DNA from: Symbiodinium sp. CCMP2592
Taxonomy: Eukaryota; Sar; Dinophyceae; Suessiales; Symbiodiniaceae
Reading direction: 5' to 3'
Assembly: GCA_905221615.1 (NCBI GenBank)
Contig: CAJNDT010004557.1
Span: 1,607,001-1,671,000, forward strand
Length of the DNA stretch: 64,000 nucleotides
The translations under genes were made by a program, and so were the position numbers. The notes below the pieces were generated by a model, which made no database searches, was not told the DNA's origin, and saw nothing but the letters and a program-made list of their open reading frames with translations. The first letter of the stretch is position 1. Each line of letters begins with the position of its first letter. Shown here in pieces: positions 20,159-29,936 of this stretch.

Positions 20159-23100
20159 ATGACCACCGCCGGTGTGTGGGATCCCAACCAACATGGCATT
20201 GACATGAAGCGCAACTGGGTTCTTTTTAACGGGTCTATTTTCAGTCACCATAATAGGGATCTATGGTAAATAATATGGTGTCCGTATTATGGTAGCCTAA
20301 AGTAAATCCCTTCACAAGAACCCAGGCAAGTCCTCCTTCTCGCTGCTGGACCAGATCAAGCGGCCCATGGACGGTGCAGACGAGAATCCCGACCAGAAGG
20401 AAAAGATGGAGACTAGGTAGGCATTTAGGACATGTGCCTCTTTCCTTTTTGAACTTAAGACGATCTTGTTAAAGATGGAGACTAGGTAGGCCTGTGGTAT
20501 ATTTTCCTTTTCCCTTATTAACTTGCTGGGCTGAAGAAGATCTTCTTTATGCGAATCTTTTGAGAGGCTTTGTAAAGTGGGCCAGCCGAGGAGAAGCTTT
20601 GGAAGCTGATGGAGACCTATGAGCCGAACGATCCAGAGTCCATCCAGAAGTCTTTCGCGAGGCATTTGGAGTACTCCTTGGCCTGCACGCGCTTCAACTT
20701 CACCATGCAGGATGCCTACACCCCAAACCCTAAACCCTATAAACCCTAAACCTTAAACCCTAAACCCTATAAACCCTAAACCTTATAAACCTTAAACCTA
20801 AACCTGAAACCCCAAACCCTCTACCCTATGTAAACTCTAAACCTTACACCCTATAAACCCTACATCTCAAAATCCTAAACCCTATAAACCCTGAACCTTA
20901 ATTAAACCCTAACTCCTATAAGTCCTCAACCTGAAACCCTAAGCCCGAAAAAATCCTAAACCTTCGCCCCATGCAGGATGCCTACCGAGCAGCTGGTTTG
21001 GTGCTCCGGGATCGACTCTTGGAGTCGTTGAACGATACCAATGCCTACTACAGGAAGATGGATGTGAAGCGGGGATACTTGGCTCTTGTTAAGGAGTTAA
21101 GTCTAAGTTACTATGATAGGGGATCTATAGGGGAAAAATGTGGTTTTCCTTCTTATGGTAACTCAAAATGAATTCCTTAACAAGAGCCCAGGATACTACC
21201 TGTCTGCCGAATACCTGATCGGAAGACACATGCAGAATGCGATTGCGAACCTCGATCTGGAGCAGCCCTTCAAGGAGGCCTTTCACGCACTCGGCATGCA
21301 GCTGGAGGACCTTTTCCACGAGGAGGTGGACCCGGCGCTGGGCAACGGTGGCTTGGGCCGTCTTGCCGCATGCTTCCTCGACTCCATGGCAACTTTGTCG
21401 CTGCCTTGCTGGGGCTACGGCATCCGATACAGCTATGGCATGTTCAAGCAGGACATCCAGAATGGCCGTCAGGTGGAGATGCCCGATTTCTGGATTGGCG
21501 ATGGCTGCCCCTTCGAGATTCCTCGGCCGGACATCACCTACCCAGTGCGGCTTTATGGCGAAGTTCAGGAGGGCCTTAATGCCAGCGGTGAGTGGTGCTT
21601 GAACTGGGTTGGTGGCGATATCGTCCAGGCCATGGCATACGACAATCCCATTCCTGGCTTCGACACCTACAACACCAACAATCTCCGATTGTGGCGCGCT
21701 TGCCCTTCGAAGGAGTTCGATCTTGACCAGTACAGCGCGGCGAACTTCACCGATGCCGTGGAGGCACGCCGAAAGGCAGAGGACCTGTCTGCTGTCCTCT
21801 ACCCGAACGACGCGAGCTACGAGGGCAGGGAGCTCCGCTTGAGGCAGCAGTACTTCTTCGTAAGTGCTTCGCTGCAGGATTTGCTGCGCGAGTTCATCAA
21901 GCGTCCCAACTACAAGTGGTCGGAACTGCCGGAGAAGGTGGCGGTGCAGATGAATGACACCCACCCGACCATTGCTGTGGCGGAGTTCATGCGCTTGCTG
22001 GTTGATGTGATGCATGTGCCTTGGGATGAGGCCTGGGATCTGACCACGAAGTGCCTGAACTACACCAACCACACCGTGATGCCCGAGGCGCTGGAGAAGT
22101 GGCCGGTCGAGATGATGACCCGCATGCTGCCCCGTCATGTCCAGATCATTGGCGAGCTGAACCTCCGATGGATTAATGGTCTGGTGAAGAAGTACGGCGA
22201 CGGGCCCATCATCGCAGCTTTGAGCATTTTTGAAGAGGGCGATGTCAAGAAGATCCGCATGGGCAACCTCGCCATCATGGGGTCCAACAAGGTGAACGGC
22301 GTCGCCGCGCTTCACACAGAGATCATTAAGAAGGAGACCTTCCCTGACTTCTACAAGTACTGCTGCGATACCGGCGTCCCGGACAAGATCGTGAACATGA
22401 CCAACGGTGTGACGCCCCGGCGTTGGGTGCACTGCGCCAACCCGGCCTTAAGTGCCATCTTCACCAAGTATCTTGGCTCCCACGAGTGGCTGACGGACAT
22501 GACGAAGCTGAAGGGCATGCTGAAGTTCAAGGAGGATCCGAAGCTGCACTCCGAGTGGATGGAGATGAAGAAGACCGCCAAGAAGAAGCTTGCAGGCTTC
22601 TTGAAGGAGGCGCTGGACCTGGACATCGACCAGGATGCACTTATCGACATCCAAATCAAGCGCATCCACGAGTACAAGCGGCAGTTTATGAACTGCCTCT
22701 ATGTCATCCACCGTTACCAGCAGCTGAAGAAGATGTCGCCCGCTGAGCGTGAGAAGGTGCAGAAGCGCGTGGTTCTGATCGGTGGCAAGGCAGCATCCGC
22801 CTACGTGAATGCAAAGCTCATCATCAAGCTGATCAACAACGTGGGCAAGGTCATCAACAACGATCCAGACACTGGCAAACTCCTGAAGCTTGCTTTTGTG
22901 CCGAACTACCGTGTGTCTGCAGCCGAAGTCCTGATCCCAGCTTCGGACATCTCGGAGCACATTTCTACTGCAGGCACGGAGGCAAGCGGAACCTCCAACA
23001 TGAAGTTTGTCATGAACGGTGGCCTGATTGTTGGTACCATGGATGGTGCCAACATTGAAATTCGTGAGGAGTGTGGTGAAGACACCATGTTCATCTTTGG

Positions 23101-23503
23101 CTGTTTGGAGCATGAGGTTGCCGGCATTGCAGCAAAGGCGAAGGAGGGTCACTACCCGATCGACAGCCGACTGCAAGCCGTTTTCCAGGCAATTCGCAAC
23201 GGTGAGTTCTCCAAGGGTGAGCCAGAGGCGCATGCCGAGTTTTGCTCGCTGGTTGACAAGCTCTGCAACACGCACGGTGCAGGCACCTGGGATGGTGACA
23301 GGTACCTGGTTGTCCATGACTTTCCCTCGTTCGTGGAGGCTCAGGCAAAAGTGGACGCAACCTACGCGGATAAAGCCAAGTGGTGCAAGCTCAGCATCCA
23401 GGCGGCCTCCTCCATGGCGAAGTTCTCCACTGATCGAACTATCTCGGAGTATGCCGACGTGATCTGGGGCGTCAAGCCTGCACCGCGTCCCATGGAGATG
23501 TGA
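20159..23503 (+). CDS. Alpha-glucan (glycogen/starch) phosphorylase, five exons
   Basis: GT35-family phosphorylase: releases glucose-1-phosphate from storage alpha-glucan, using pyridoxal phosphate. Exons inferred from frame and splice logic: 20159-20210, 20326-20416, 20578-20710, 20977-21073 and 21192-23503. Their sum is 2685 nt, exactly 894 codons plus stop, close to family length. The start ATG at 20159 is the first in frame after the spliced-leader relic. Exon 3 carries ESIQKSFARHLEYSLACTRF, exon 4 RAAGLVLRDRLLE, and exon 5 begins with YYLSAEYLIGRHMQNAIANL. Diagnostic blocks follow: EEVDPALGNGGLGRLAACF, YGIRYSYGMFKQ, MNDTHPTIAVAEF, NMTNGVTPRRW, QIKRIHEYKRQF, and EASGTSNMKFVMNGG with the PLP lysine in NMK. 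The protein ends VKPAPRPMEM. All introns lie in the first 1.1 kb; the last exon is 2312 nt. Introns 1, 3 and 4 use GC or GA donors. The exon 2/3 junction is the least certain. No regulatory phosphorylation site is evident. Probably a retrocopy that regained introns. Confidence 0.93.
20211..20325 (+). mobile_element. Phosphorylase intron 1, TIR introner (family H)
   Basis: 115 bp intron of GC-AG type. Inside it are inverted ends TGGGTTCTTTTTAACGGGT and CCCTTCACAAGAACCCA. They are bordered by GCAAC at the left and GCAAG at the right, a probable target duplication. Cutting so that one copy of the duplication stays in the exon restores the reading frame. The internal sequence CACCATAATAGGGATCTATG and the end TTATGGTAGCC are shared with intron 4. 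Confidence 0.75.
20417..20577 (+). other. Phosphorylase intron 2 (boundaries tentative)
   Basis: GT donor after GAGACTAG at 20416; acceptor proposed at GTAAAG/TGGGCC, which keeps frame and fits the total length. The block AAAGATGGAGACTAGGTAGG occurs at 20402 and again at 20471, so the exon end and donor are duplicated 69 bp apart. No clear TIRs. Confidence 0.5.
20711..20976 (+). repeat. Phosphorylase intron 3, made of a CCCTAAA array
   Basis: 266 bp intron. About 245 bp of it is degenerate CCCTAAA, CCCTATAAA and CCTTAAA repeats. A 17 bp direct repeat CCATGCAGGATGCCTAC lies at 20703-20719 and again at 20969-20985. Splicing at CAG/GATGCC in both copies removes the array and one repeat copy and restores the frame, giving a GA donor and an AG acceptor. 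The array orientation is C-rich on the coding strand. Confidence 0.8.
21074..21191 (+). mobile_element. Phosphorylase intron 4, TIR introner (family H)
   Basis: 118 bp intron of GA-AG type. TIRs are TGGCTCTTGTTAAGGA and TCCTTAACAAGAGCCCA. The 7 bp target duplication GGATACT is at 21073-21079 and 21191-21197. Splicing at CAG/GATACT restores RGYYLSAEYL. The core matches intron 1 (TACTATGATAGGGGATCTAT and TTATGGTAACTC). Confidence 0.85.
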
Positions 23504-24894
23504 GGTGCCTGGTACCGCATATTTTTGGGCTGCGGGGGTGGCGACCGGTCAAGGGGAGATCCTGTGGCTCGCCGTCTTAACCCGAAAAGAAGGCCCGATC
23601 TCATTTTAATCACCGAACTCTTTGCTCCAGGCACAGATCAATGATCAATGGCTAGTTAGTGTGCAGTAGCAATCAGTGTCCCAGTGAGACAACCCAGAAC
23701 TTGCTTGTTGTTTTGTATCGCCTTACCACCCGTGCCCGGTTGCAGCATCGGCAGCCAACCGAAACAGGTAAGCAGAAGCCTGCTCAGGTCGCTGTCGTAT
23801 TGATTTCCGTTCTCAGACACACCAACTCTTTAGAAACCTTTCTGCTCGCGACGGAGTCCGAGTAGGAGTCGTTCCGAGCTCAGCAGGCTAGCCTGTTCTC
23901 GCATCCCGCGTGGTGAAGAGCCATCAAAAACCTTTGGGGGGTTGTTTTCCTTTGCTTTGCTGTTCATTGCATATAGGTTAAATTGCGCTAGGTACCCCGT
24001 TGATGCTGGCTTGTAGGCTTCTAGCTTCTCCTGAAGTACGAACTCTCACAGTGACACCTCGTCTGGCTTGTCCGACTTGCGAGAGCGTCAACCGCTGCGG
24101 CTAGGTAGGAGGCAGCAAGCCCCAAAACCCTGAAGCCATAAACCCCAAACCACTTAAGCTGTGAAGCTCGTAAGCCTCGAAGCCAAAAACTAGGTGGAGC
24201 ATTGGGACACTTCTTTCATGTCCGGAATTTTCTTACGATCCTATGGAGCTTTTGGCATGTTTTGGGGGGGCCCTTTAAAATAGAACCCATTATAATCACA
24301 TAATTAAAAAAACCGACCTACGACTTGACCTACCTAAAACTGCCATGACCCACCGTTTTGCAGAATCCTTTTGCTTCACTGCCTTGGATTCTGTGAAACA
24401 GTATTTCGGGATCGGTTTAGGGTTTAGGGTTTCCTCATCATTGACGTCATTTTCTAAGGCCTTAAGGTAGGTGGTTGTAGGTCAAGAAAAGCCTACGCCA
24501 ACTGAACCCTAAACATTTGGGGGTCTTGTCAAAACAACGCACATCCTTTGTTCTTCCAGCCTACTGCCTCCGCTAGGGACCCCTGGAGACAAAGCAAAGC
24601 TTCAACCCTGCCGTGCCTTACATCAGCTATGAGTTCCAAGGATTGCCCCTGAACTACAAAACCTGACTCCTGTTGAAGAGGGCCCAAACCCGAAACCCTA
24701 AACCCGTAAACCTTTAAACCCTAATAACCAAGTCAAACCCTAAACCCGTGAACCTGTAAACCCTAATAGCCAAGTCAAACCCGAAACCCCTAACCCTTAA
24801 GCCCTAAACCCTAAACTCTAAAACAAAACCCTTAAGCCCTAAAAACCAAGTCAAACACGCAACCCGAAACCCTGGACCGACCCGTAGTTGGCAG
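23504..24894. other. Downstream region of the phosphorylase gene, no supported gene
   Basis: Unique-looking sequence to about 24.05 kb, perhaps 3' UTR at its start. One copy of the dispersed CGAG motif (GTCCGACTTGCGAGAGCGTC) is at 24070. Degenerate CCCTAAA words fill about 24680-24880. Confidence 0.5.
24311..24488. repeat. Long imperfect hairpin (K5) with telomere-like core
   Basis: CCGACCTACGACTTGACCTA then CCT at the left is mirrored by AGGTAGGTGGTTGTAGGTCA at the right. GGTTTAGGGTTTAGGG lies inside, near 24415-24432. Confidence 0.5.
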
Positions 24895-24990
24895 GCGCAG
24901 CAAGCAGAGCTTCCAGAGGGCGATATCGCCGAGGCTGCGGATCTTCAATCCCGCGGCCCGGTTGCAGAAGCTGAGATGGTTGAGGGTTGA
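24895..24990 (+). CDS. Exon-like island, acidic, product unknown
   Basis: After TTGGCAG, an acceptor-like AG/G, the frame reads AQQAELPEGDIAEAADLQSR then GPVAEAEM, with ATGGTTGAGG as a possible donor at about 24979 and TGA at 24988. Composition is strongly protein-like and unlike the flanks. I infer an exon of a gene that continues toward 25.5 kb and beyond. Confidence 0.4.
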   Translation, partial: AQQAELPEGDIAEAADLQSRGPVAEAEMVEG

Positions 24991-25515
24991 GGGCCGAGTT
25001 TTAGGTACTGCAAGGTTTACTGAGGCTTGAGCATATAGATGTATCGGGGTTTTGGCTGGGGTTGTGGGCTTTCCATAAGTTCAAGGGTTTTGGGGTTCAC
25101 TGGCTCAGGGTTCATGTAGGGCTTCGAGTTTGTAGGGGGGGGGGCTGAGTTTGGAGTGGATACGAGTGTGCTCCCCAAAGAGTTTCTTCCAGGGAGGGGA
25201 CCTGAGTCAGTAGACTGGGTTTAGGGTGTCGGGCGAGGTTCCAAAGCGCCGGTTGAAGCCACCAACCAGGTAGTGCCAGGCAGCCACCAGAAAGTCATGA
25301 TCGTACTGAAGATCTCAATATTGCCATTACTAGCAGCAGCAAAATCTAAGTTTGTCTTTCCTGTTGGTTTTTCAGGATGTTCAAAGAATCTAAGAACAAC
25401 TTTGACATAGCGGTAAGTTGGTAAGGATGCCAAGTAAGAGTGATCGTCTTCCTGGTTCGCTACCGCATTTATAGTGCAAAGCGCTGCCAATCAGTTTTGC
25501 TGTCTGTTTACGCAG

Positions 25516-25651
25516 GCTTCGAAAGTACCTGCAGCGAGGTGTCGAAGACACCGTCCACAATTTGCGCGATGCCATGGAGACTCGAGATCTTTTCGAGGTG
25601 GCGAAGGGCATCGATGTACCTCGGCCTGATTCAAAGTGCCTGTGTTTATAG
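25516..25651 (+). CDS. Exon-like island, helical and charged, product unknown
   Basis: After TTACGCAG (acceptor AG/G) the frame reads LRKYLQRGVEDTVHNLRDAM then ETRDLFEVAKGIDVPRPDSK, with TAG at 25649. Amphipathic and charged; it looks like a real exon, probably ending before the stop. It follows the island at 24895 on the same strand. No family recognised. Confidence 0.4.
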
Positions 25652-25860
25652 GGTCTATAGGGTCTGCATTATGATTGATACGACTTCGCCCTGTGGTTAC
25701 TGGGTTCCAAACGCAGGTTTCTGCACTTTGGGCTTAAAGTGTCTTTTTGTGGCAATTTATGGGATCCACTGACAAAACAAGGCTGAGGGGTTGCAGTAGC
25801 TCTCCAAGCACCAGGCCTTCGTGATTCACCCCTGACATTACTGGAAGTATGACGACATGC

Positions 25861-26037
25861 TACAACAAAAGCAACAACAGCAACAACAACAACAACAGCA
25901 GCTTCTTTTTCTTTTTCCACAACAACAACAACAGCAGCAGCAGCAACAATAACAACAACAACACCAACACCACCACCACCACCACCACCACCACCAACAA
26001 CACCACCATCACCACCACCAACAACAACAACAATAAT

Positions 26038-26089
<52 letters not shown>

Positions 26090-26118
26090 TCAACAGCAAC
26101 AACAGCAACACCACCACC

Positions 26119-26166
<48 letters not shown>

Positions 26167-26350
26167 AACAACAACAACAACAGCAACAGCAACACCAACA
26201 CCAACAACACCAACAGCAACAACAACAACAACAGTAACAACGAGATCAACAACCACAACAACAACAACCACAGCAACCTCAACCGCAACCAAAACAACAC
26301 AAGCTGCAGCTACAACAGCAAAAAACAACAGCAACAGCAGCAGCAACAAC
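25861..26350. repeat. Long CAA/AAC trinucleotide microsatellite with CAC and CAG variants
   Basis: About 490 bp of CAA units with CAC, CAG, AAT and a short CTT patch. The + strand translates as Asn/Thr, Gln or Thr runs and the - strand as Val/Leu runs, which explains the long open frames on both strands here. The glutamine frame has internal TAA codons. Confidence 0.9.
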
Positions 26351-26599
26351 GACAACACACCGACAACGACGACGACAATGCCGCTACCACCGCCTGCGCC
26401 AATGCCACTGCCAATCCCACGCCAACGACGACGACAACGAAAACCTGCACAACCACAACCACAACAACAGCAACAACGTGTACTGCACAATCCTCCACAA
26501 GCCGATTCTTGATGTTACCGTGCCAAGGGTCGACTTAGTCTTTCCGTCTCGACTTCATGTTTGTTTAGCTCTGGGCTTTGCTGCGCTGACTGCTGGCAG

Positions 26600-26641
26600 G
26601 AGATGAAGGCGATGGAGGTCGAGGAGCGATTTGGGCTTAGA
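26600..26641 (+). CDS. Small exon-like island
   Basis: After GCTGGCAG the frame reads EMKAMEVEERFGL, followed by TTAGACAGGCTAGC. Only 14 codons, so support is weak, but it lies in line with other + strand islands. Confidence 0.2.
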
Positions 26642-27070
26642 CAGGCTAGCATAGGGTTGAGTATTTTAGGGTCTTTTTGTCTTGAGGGTTTAGGGCTGTT
26701 TAGGGCTCGCATGGGGCTTAGGCTTTGTTGGGTTTCGGATTTACGGTTCAGGCGTTCAGGGTGGACCTAGTGGTTTTCGGTTGGCCCTGTTGATGTAGGC
26801 CAGCCCCCAATAGGCATGCACGGACAAGGGGGATTATGACCAAGTAAACCCTACTCACTGCCGGCACTGATCCTTGTCCCACACGCCTGGCCCGTCATTA
26901 TACGAGCCACGTCGTAAATGTCCCATCATCATGACTCATGACCATCCAAACCGACAATAAAACCAGAATTGCGAGGGCCTGAAAGTCCGAGGTCCCCAAA
27001 TTCCCAAAATTCTGCCAGATTTCTCAGCCCCAGAAAATCCCTGAGCCCTGAGACTCCCAAATTTTTTCAG

Positions 27071-27186
27071 CCTGTCCACTGCGAGGATGACCTCCTCGAG
27101 TCGTCGGAGGTTGGGGGCGTTCGAGCGAACGGGAGGGGGGGAGTGGGGCGACGGCATTCTTCAGTGCATATGCTTTCTGCTTCTTC
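27071..27186 (+). CDS. Exon-like island ending at family F element
   Basis: A pyrimidine-rich acceptor (AAATTTTTTCAG) precedes a frame reading PVHCEDDLLESSEVGGVRAN then GRGGVGRRHSSVHMLSASSN. The frame is interrupted by family F copy 1. Beyond the element, a frame at about 27285-27330 reads LASLFVQASVDLSFGW and then stops, suggesting the element lies between two exons. Product unknown. Confidence 0.4.
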
Positions 27187-27284
27187 TAACCATTGATATT
27201 GGGGGAGCTAAGGAGCCAGGGATCATGATAGTTCCTGTTAAATACGGAGCTACAGAGCCAAGGGAACCCCCACCACCACTGGCG
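27187..27284. repeat. Family F short TIR element, copy 1
   Basis: AACCATTGATATTGGGGGAG then CTAAGGAGCCAGGGAT at the left; AGCCAAGGGAACCCCCACCA at the right. Copies at 56264-56353 (inverted) and 57349-57450. Confidence 0.7.
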
Positions 27285-27534
27285 AGTCTGTTTGTTCAAG
27301 CCAGTGTTGATCTTTCATTTGGTTGGTGAACCTCGGAGCAGATATGCCGTGGGTTTATGGTTTTCGTTTTAAGAGCCTCAGGACTTCTTAGGGTATTTGG
27401 CTTAGGGTGATAGGGTTCTAGAGTTTTGCGGATGGGGAAGTAGAAATTGATTTCTAGGAGCTTAGGGGGGCTCCCTATAATGCCTTGGTGTGGGCAACCG
27501 TAGAATGAGCTATCCAGAACTAGGTGGCAATTTA

Positions 27535-27616
27535 GGAGGCTTTTTAATTTCCCTTATGGTTCCTATAGAGGTACCTATTCATAAACACTTTTCAGAACCT
27601 CAAAACTACAACCCAG
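27535..27616. repeat. Family L short repeat, copy 2
   Basis: GCTTTTTAATTTCCCTTATG, then ACCTATTCATAA, ending CAAAACTACAACCC, as at 6765-6850. Confidence 0.5.
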
Positions 27617-27756
27617 AGAAACAAAAGTATCACATAGTCGATCTGGGTGGTCGTGCACAAACCTCGCTTCTCGTCTCTCCACGACGTTCGACATGCCGTT
27701 AAGGAAGCCGCAGGCCTCTGAAGCCCACGAACCAACCCGAAAGCTAATTAAGGACA

Positions 27757-27757
27757 A

Positions 27758-27795
<38 letters not shown>
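27757..27795. repeat. AT microsatellite
   Basis: About 18 AT units, followed by ATG/TAC-rich sequence. Confidence 0.9.
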
Positions 27796-27928
27796 GTAGA
27801 TGTACATGTACATACATGCCTAATGTATACCTTCTGCTAGAGTATGCCGCCCTAACCCTACTGTATACATATACTAGACCCTTATGTTACACGTAGCAGA
27901 CCCCTATGTTACACCCTTCTAGTGCCAG

Positions 27929-28012
27929 GCGGAGATTGCCAACCTGGCAAACCGTGTTGACCGTGCTGCTGCTGCCAAAGACCTCGTTCGGGACCCGGTT
28001 TATCGGTCATAG
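27929..28012 (+). CDS. Exon-like island, coiled-coil-like
   Basis: After CTAGTGCCAG (AG/G) the frame reads AEIANLANRVDRAAAAKDLV then RDPVYRS and TAG. It has a hydrophobic heptad-like pattern. I infer an internal or terminal exon of an unknown + strand gene. Confidence 0.4.
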   Translation, partial: AEIANLANRVDRAAAAKDLVRDPVYRS

Positions 28013-28423
28013 TTTAGGACTGCAGTCCCTAAACCCTAAACCCTAAAGCCAGGGTTCATGTTTGTTGGGTTTGAAGGGCTTCTGAAGTTTTTAGGTTCGG
28101 AGGCTTTGCGCTTTGAGGCATTCGTGTCTTCGGCTTGGCTGTGGTGGGTGGACAGCCCGGACATCGTCAGCAGGGATGGACCCTCTGGAGTTCTAGCGTT
28201 TCAGGATCTGGCCTCGACTAACCCAGCTCCAAAAGCATGCATGGCAAAGTGGAGCTGCGTTCTAAGCATTTGCTCGTTGTGTTTGGAACACAAATGACAC
28301 AAATCTCGTGTTTGATCCCCATGGAGAGCCGATAACGTTGGTTTCTGTGGGTGCGGTTCGTACGCAAGTTTAGATGTTGCAAATTGCTTGCAGGCACTGT
28401 TTTTGGAATCCAACCCGTGTACA
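28013..28423. other. Unannotated DNA
   Basis: CCCTAAA words at 28027-28047; the rest is unique with no supported gene. Confidence 0.35.
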
Positions 28424-28539
28424 GCAGTCTACCCCATAAAGTTGGAAACTGGGTCAAGGCCAAATAGTGCTGGGATTCCCTATACATTACTCTTAAGGAT
28501 GGAGGCTCTGGGGTTTCCACCTTTTGGGCTTCTACTGTA
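28424..28539. repeat. Family B short TIR element, copy 4 (inverted)
   Basis: ACCCCATAAAGTTGGAAACT at the left and GGGTTTCCACCTTTTGGGCT then TCTACTGTA at the right, with GCTGGGATTCCC inside: the reverse orientation of copies 1-3. Confidence 0.75.
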
Positions 28540-29140
28540 GGAACTCTTGTAGGAACCCTGCTAGGAAACCTTCACTTAAAGCCCGGAAGCCGCGAAAGCC
28601 AATCTAGAAGCCGAAATCAATACCACTATTCACGACTCGGCACTCCTAAGTATAAGTATAATATATTTGTATATGTATATACAACATCGAGCCGTTTCTA
28701 ACTATTGCGGTATGAATCCCTGAACCCCAACCGCTATGAAACCCCAAGAATTACTTCCCTGCAACTATTTACACCTCACGAAACCTCTTCAACCACATTG
28801 AACCTTATTGAACCTTAAGCTGCTCCTCAACTCCCTCAGAGCTTAGCACCCTAAACCCTAAACCCATACCTGAATTGTCCGAGTGTGAGAGCCGAAACCC
28901 ATACCTGGAGTCCGAGTGTGAGCGCCGAAGCTCATGAGTTTCTAGACCTTTCGACCCTAAACCCCTTAATTCTTAAACGCCTCGCACTACACCCATGACA
29001 GGTCGAGCTGGAAGATGCCCTAGGCGGGCTTTTTAGGGTTTAGGCGGGTTGAAGGTTTGTAGGGTTTACGGGGAGTACCAGGCAAACGTCTCCGGGCGAA
29101 GTGCGAAGCTTGTTGTAAAAACAAGGGGGAGTACCAGAGA
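28540..29140. other. Intergenic DNA with telomere-like words and dispersed motif copies
   Basis: Contains two copies of the dispersed motif at 28875-28930. No gene recognised. Confidence 0.45.
28875..28930 (+). repeat. Two copies of the dispersed CGAGTGTGAGCGCCGAAAC motif
   Basis: TTGTCCGAGTGTGAGAGCCG then AAACCC, and TCCGAGTGTGAGCGCCGAAG, 35 bp apart in the same orientation, with ACCCATACCTG after or before each. Confidence 0.75.
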
Positions 29141-29146
29141 CAAAGA

Positions 29147-29201
29147 GCGAGAGAGAGAGAGAGAGAGAGAGAGACGGAGAGATAGAGAGAGAGAGAGAGG
29201 C
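29147..29201. repeat. GA microsatellite
   Basis: GA repeats with single interruptions. Confidence 0.9.
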
Positions 29202-29618
29202 GGGCTGAGGGCGGCTTGACGAAAGTTTACAGGGATCTCATGATGAGGTATGAATCGGCAGTGTATGTCGCGGACATTGTGATTTTGGTGGTACAAGACA
29301 CAATGATATGAACTTCTAGAGTCCGCCTAAGGTTGATGCATTCCCAATTGCTTTATATCCTAATTACTATGTTTGTCGTACGAAGCTTGGCATTCGATTG
29401 GTGTTGCGGTAGGCTGACCAGGAAGATTCGTTAAATGAGTGTTTTGGTGCCACGATTTTTTCATCGAGCAGGATCTTACTCGGCGCAGCCATCTTTTGCG
29501 AACCGGCACCTAGGTTTGGCGGCGGCAAGATAGCCCTGCAGATCTCAACACGTCACCAGGCCTCCAGGACCATGGGTTGTCGACAGAGGAAAAACGGATG
29601 TAAACAAGCAATGATATA
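29202..29618. other. Unannotated DNA
   Basis: Nothing recognised. Confidence 0.35.
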
Positions 29619-29702
29619 TGCATTATATATATATATATATATATGTATAATATTATATACGAATGTGTATATGCGTAGATAGATAGGTAGATAGATAGAC
29701 AT
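29619..29702. repeat. AT tract followed by GATA tract
   Basis: About 14 AT units, a palindromic ATAATATTATAT, then AGATAGATAGGTAGATAGAT. Confidence 0.85.
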
Positions 29703-29810
29703 GAAACGAGGGGGCTGGAAGCCACGGTCCACCGAACAAAATCCTGCCTTTTCAGATCCCGAAGGTATTTGGACCCTTATCCTACAGGCTAAACCTCGAC
29801 CACTAGGCCT

Positions 29811-29936
29811 CTGGAAGCACCTTAATGTCCCTACTATAGAGGCCTAACTAGCTGCTAAAAACTATGCCTAGGGTTCCTTATTATGAGAATAGCATAGTAT
29901 GCCCCAAAAACCCTGTTCCAACGATTGAGGCCCCTC
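29811..29936. repeat. Diverged family E element
   Basis: ACCTTAATGTCCCTACTATA at the left; CCAACGATTGAGGCCCC at the right; core has ATTATGAGAATAGCATAGTA. TIRs are recognisable but degraded. Confidence 0.4.

Noticed and set aside
21125-22432. 435-codon open frame on the - strand across the phosphorylase gene
   Set aside because: It is antisense to a protein with many conserved blocks; long antisense frames are expected from codon bias. The same applies to 22448-23317 on the - strand.
25669-26538. Long valine-, leucine- or asparagine-rich open frames on both strands
   Set aside because: All are translations of the CAA/AAC microsatellite.
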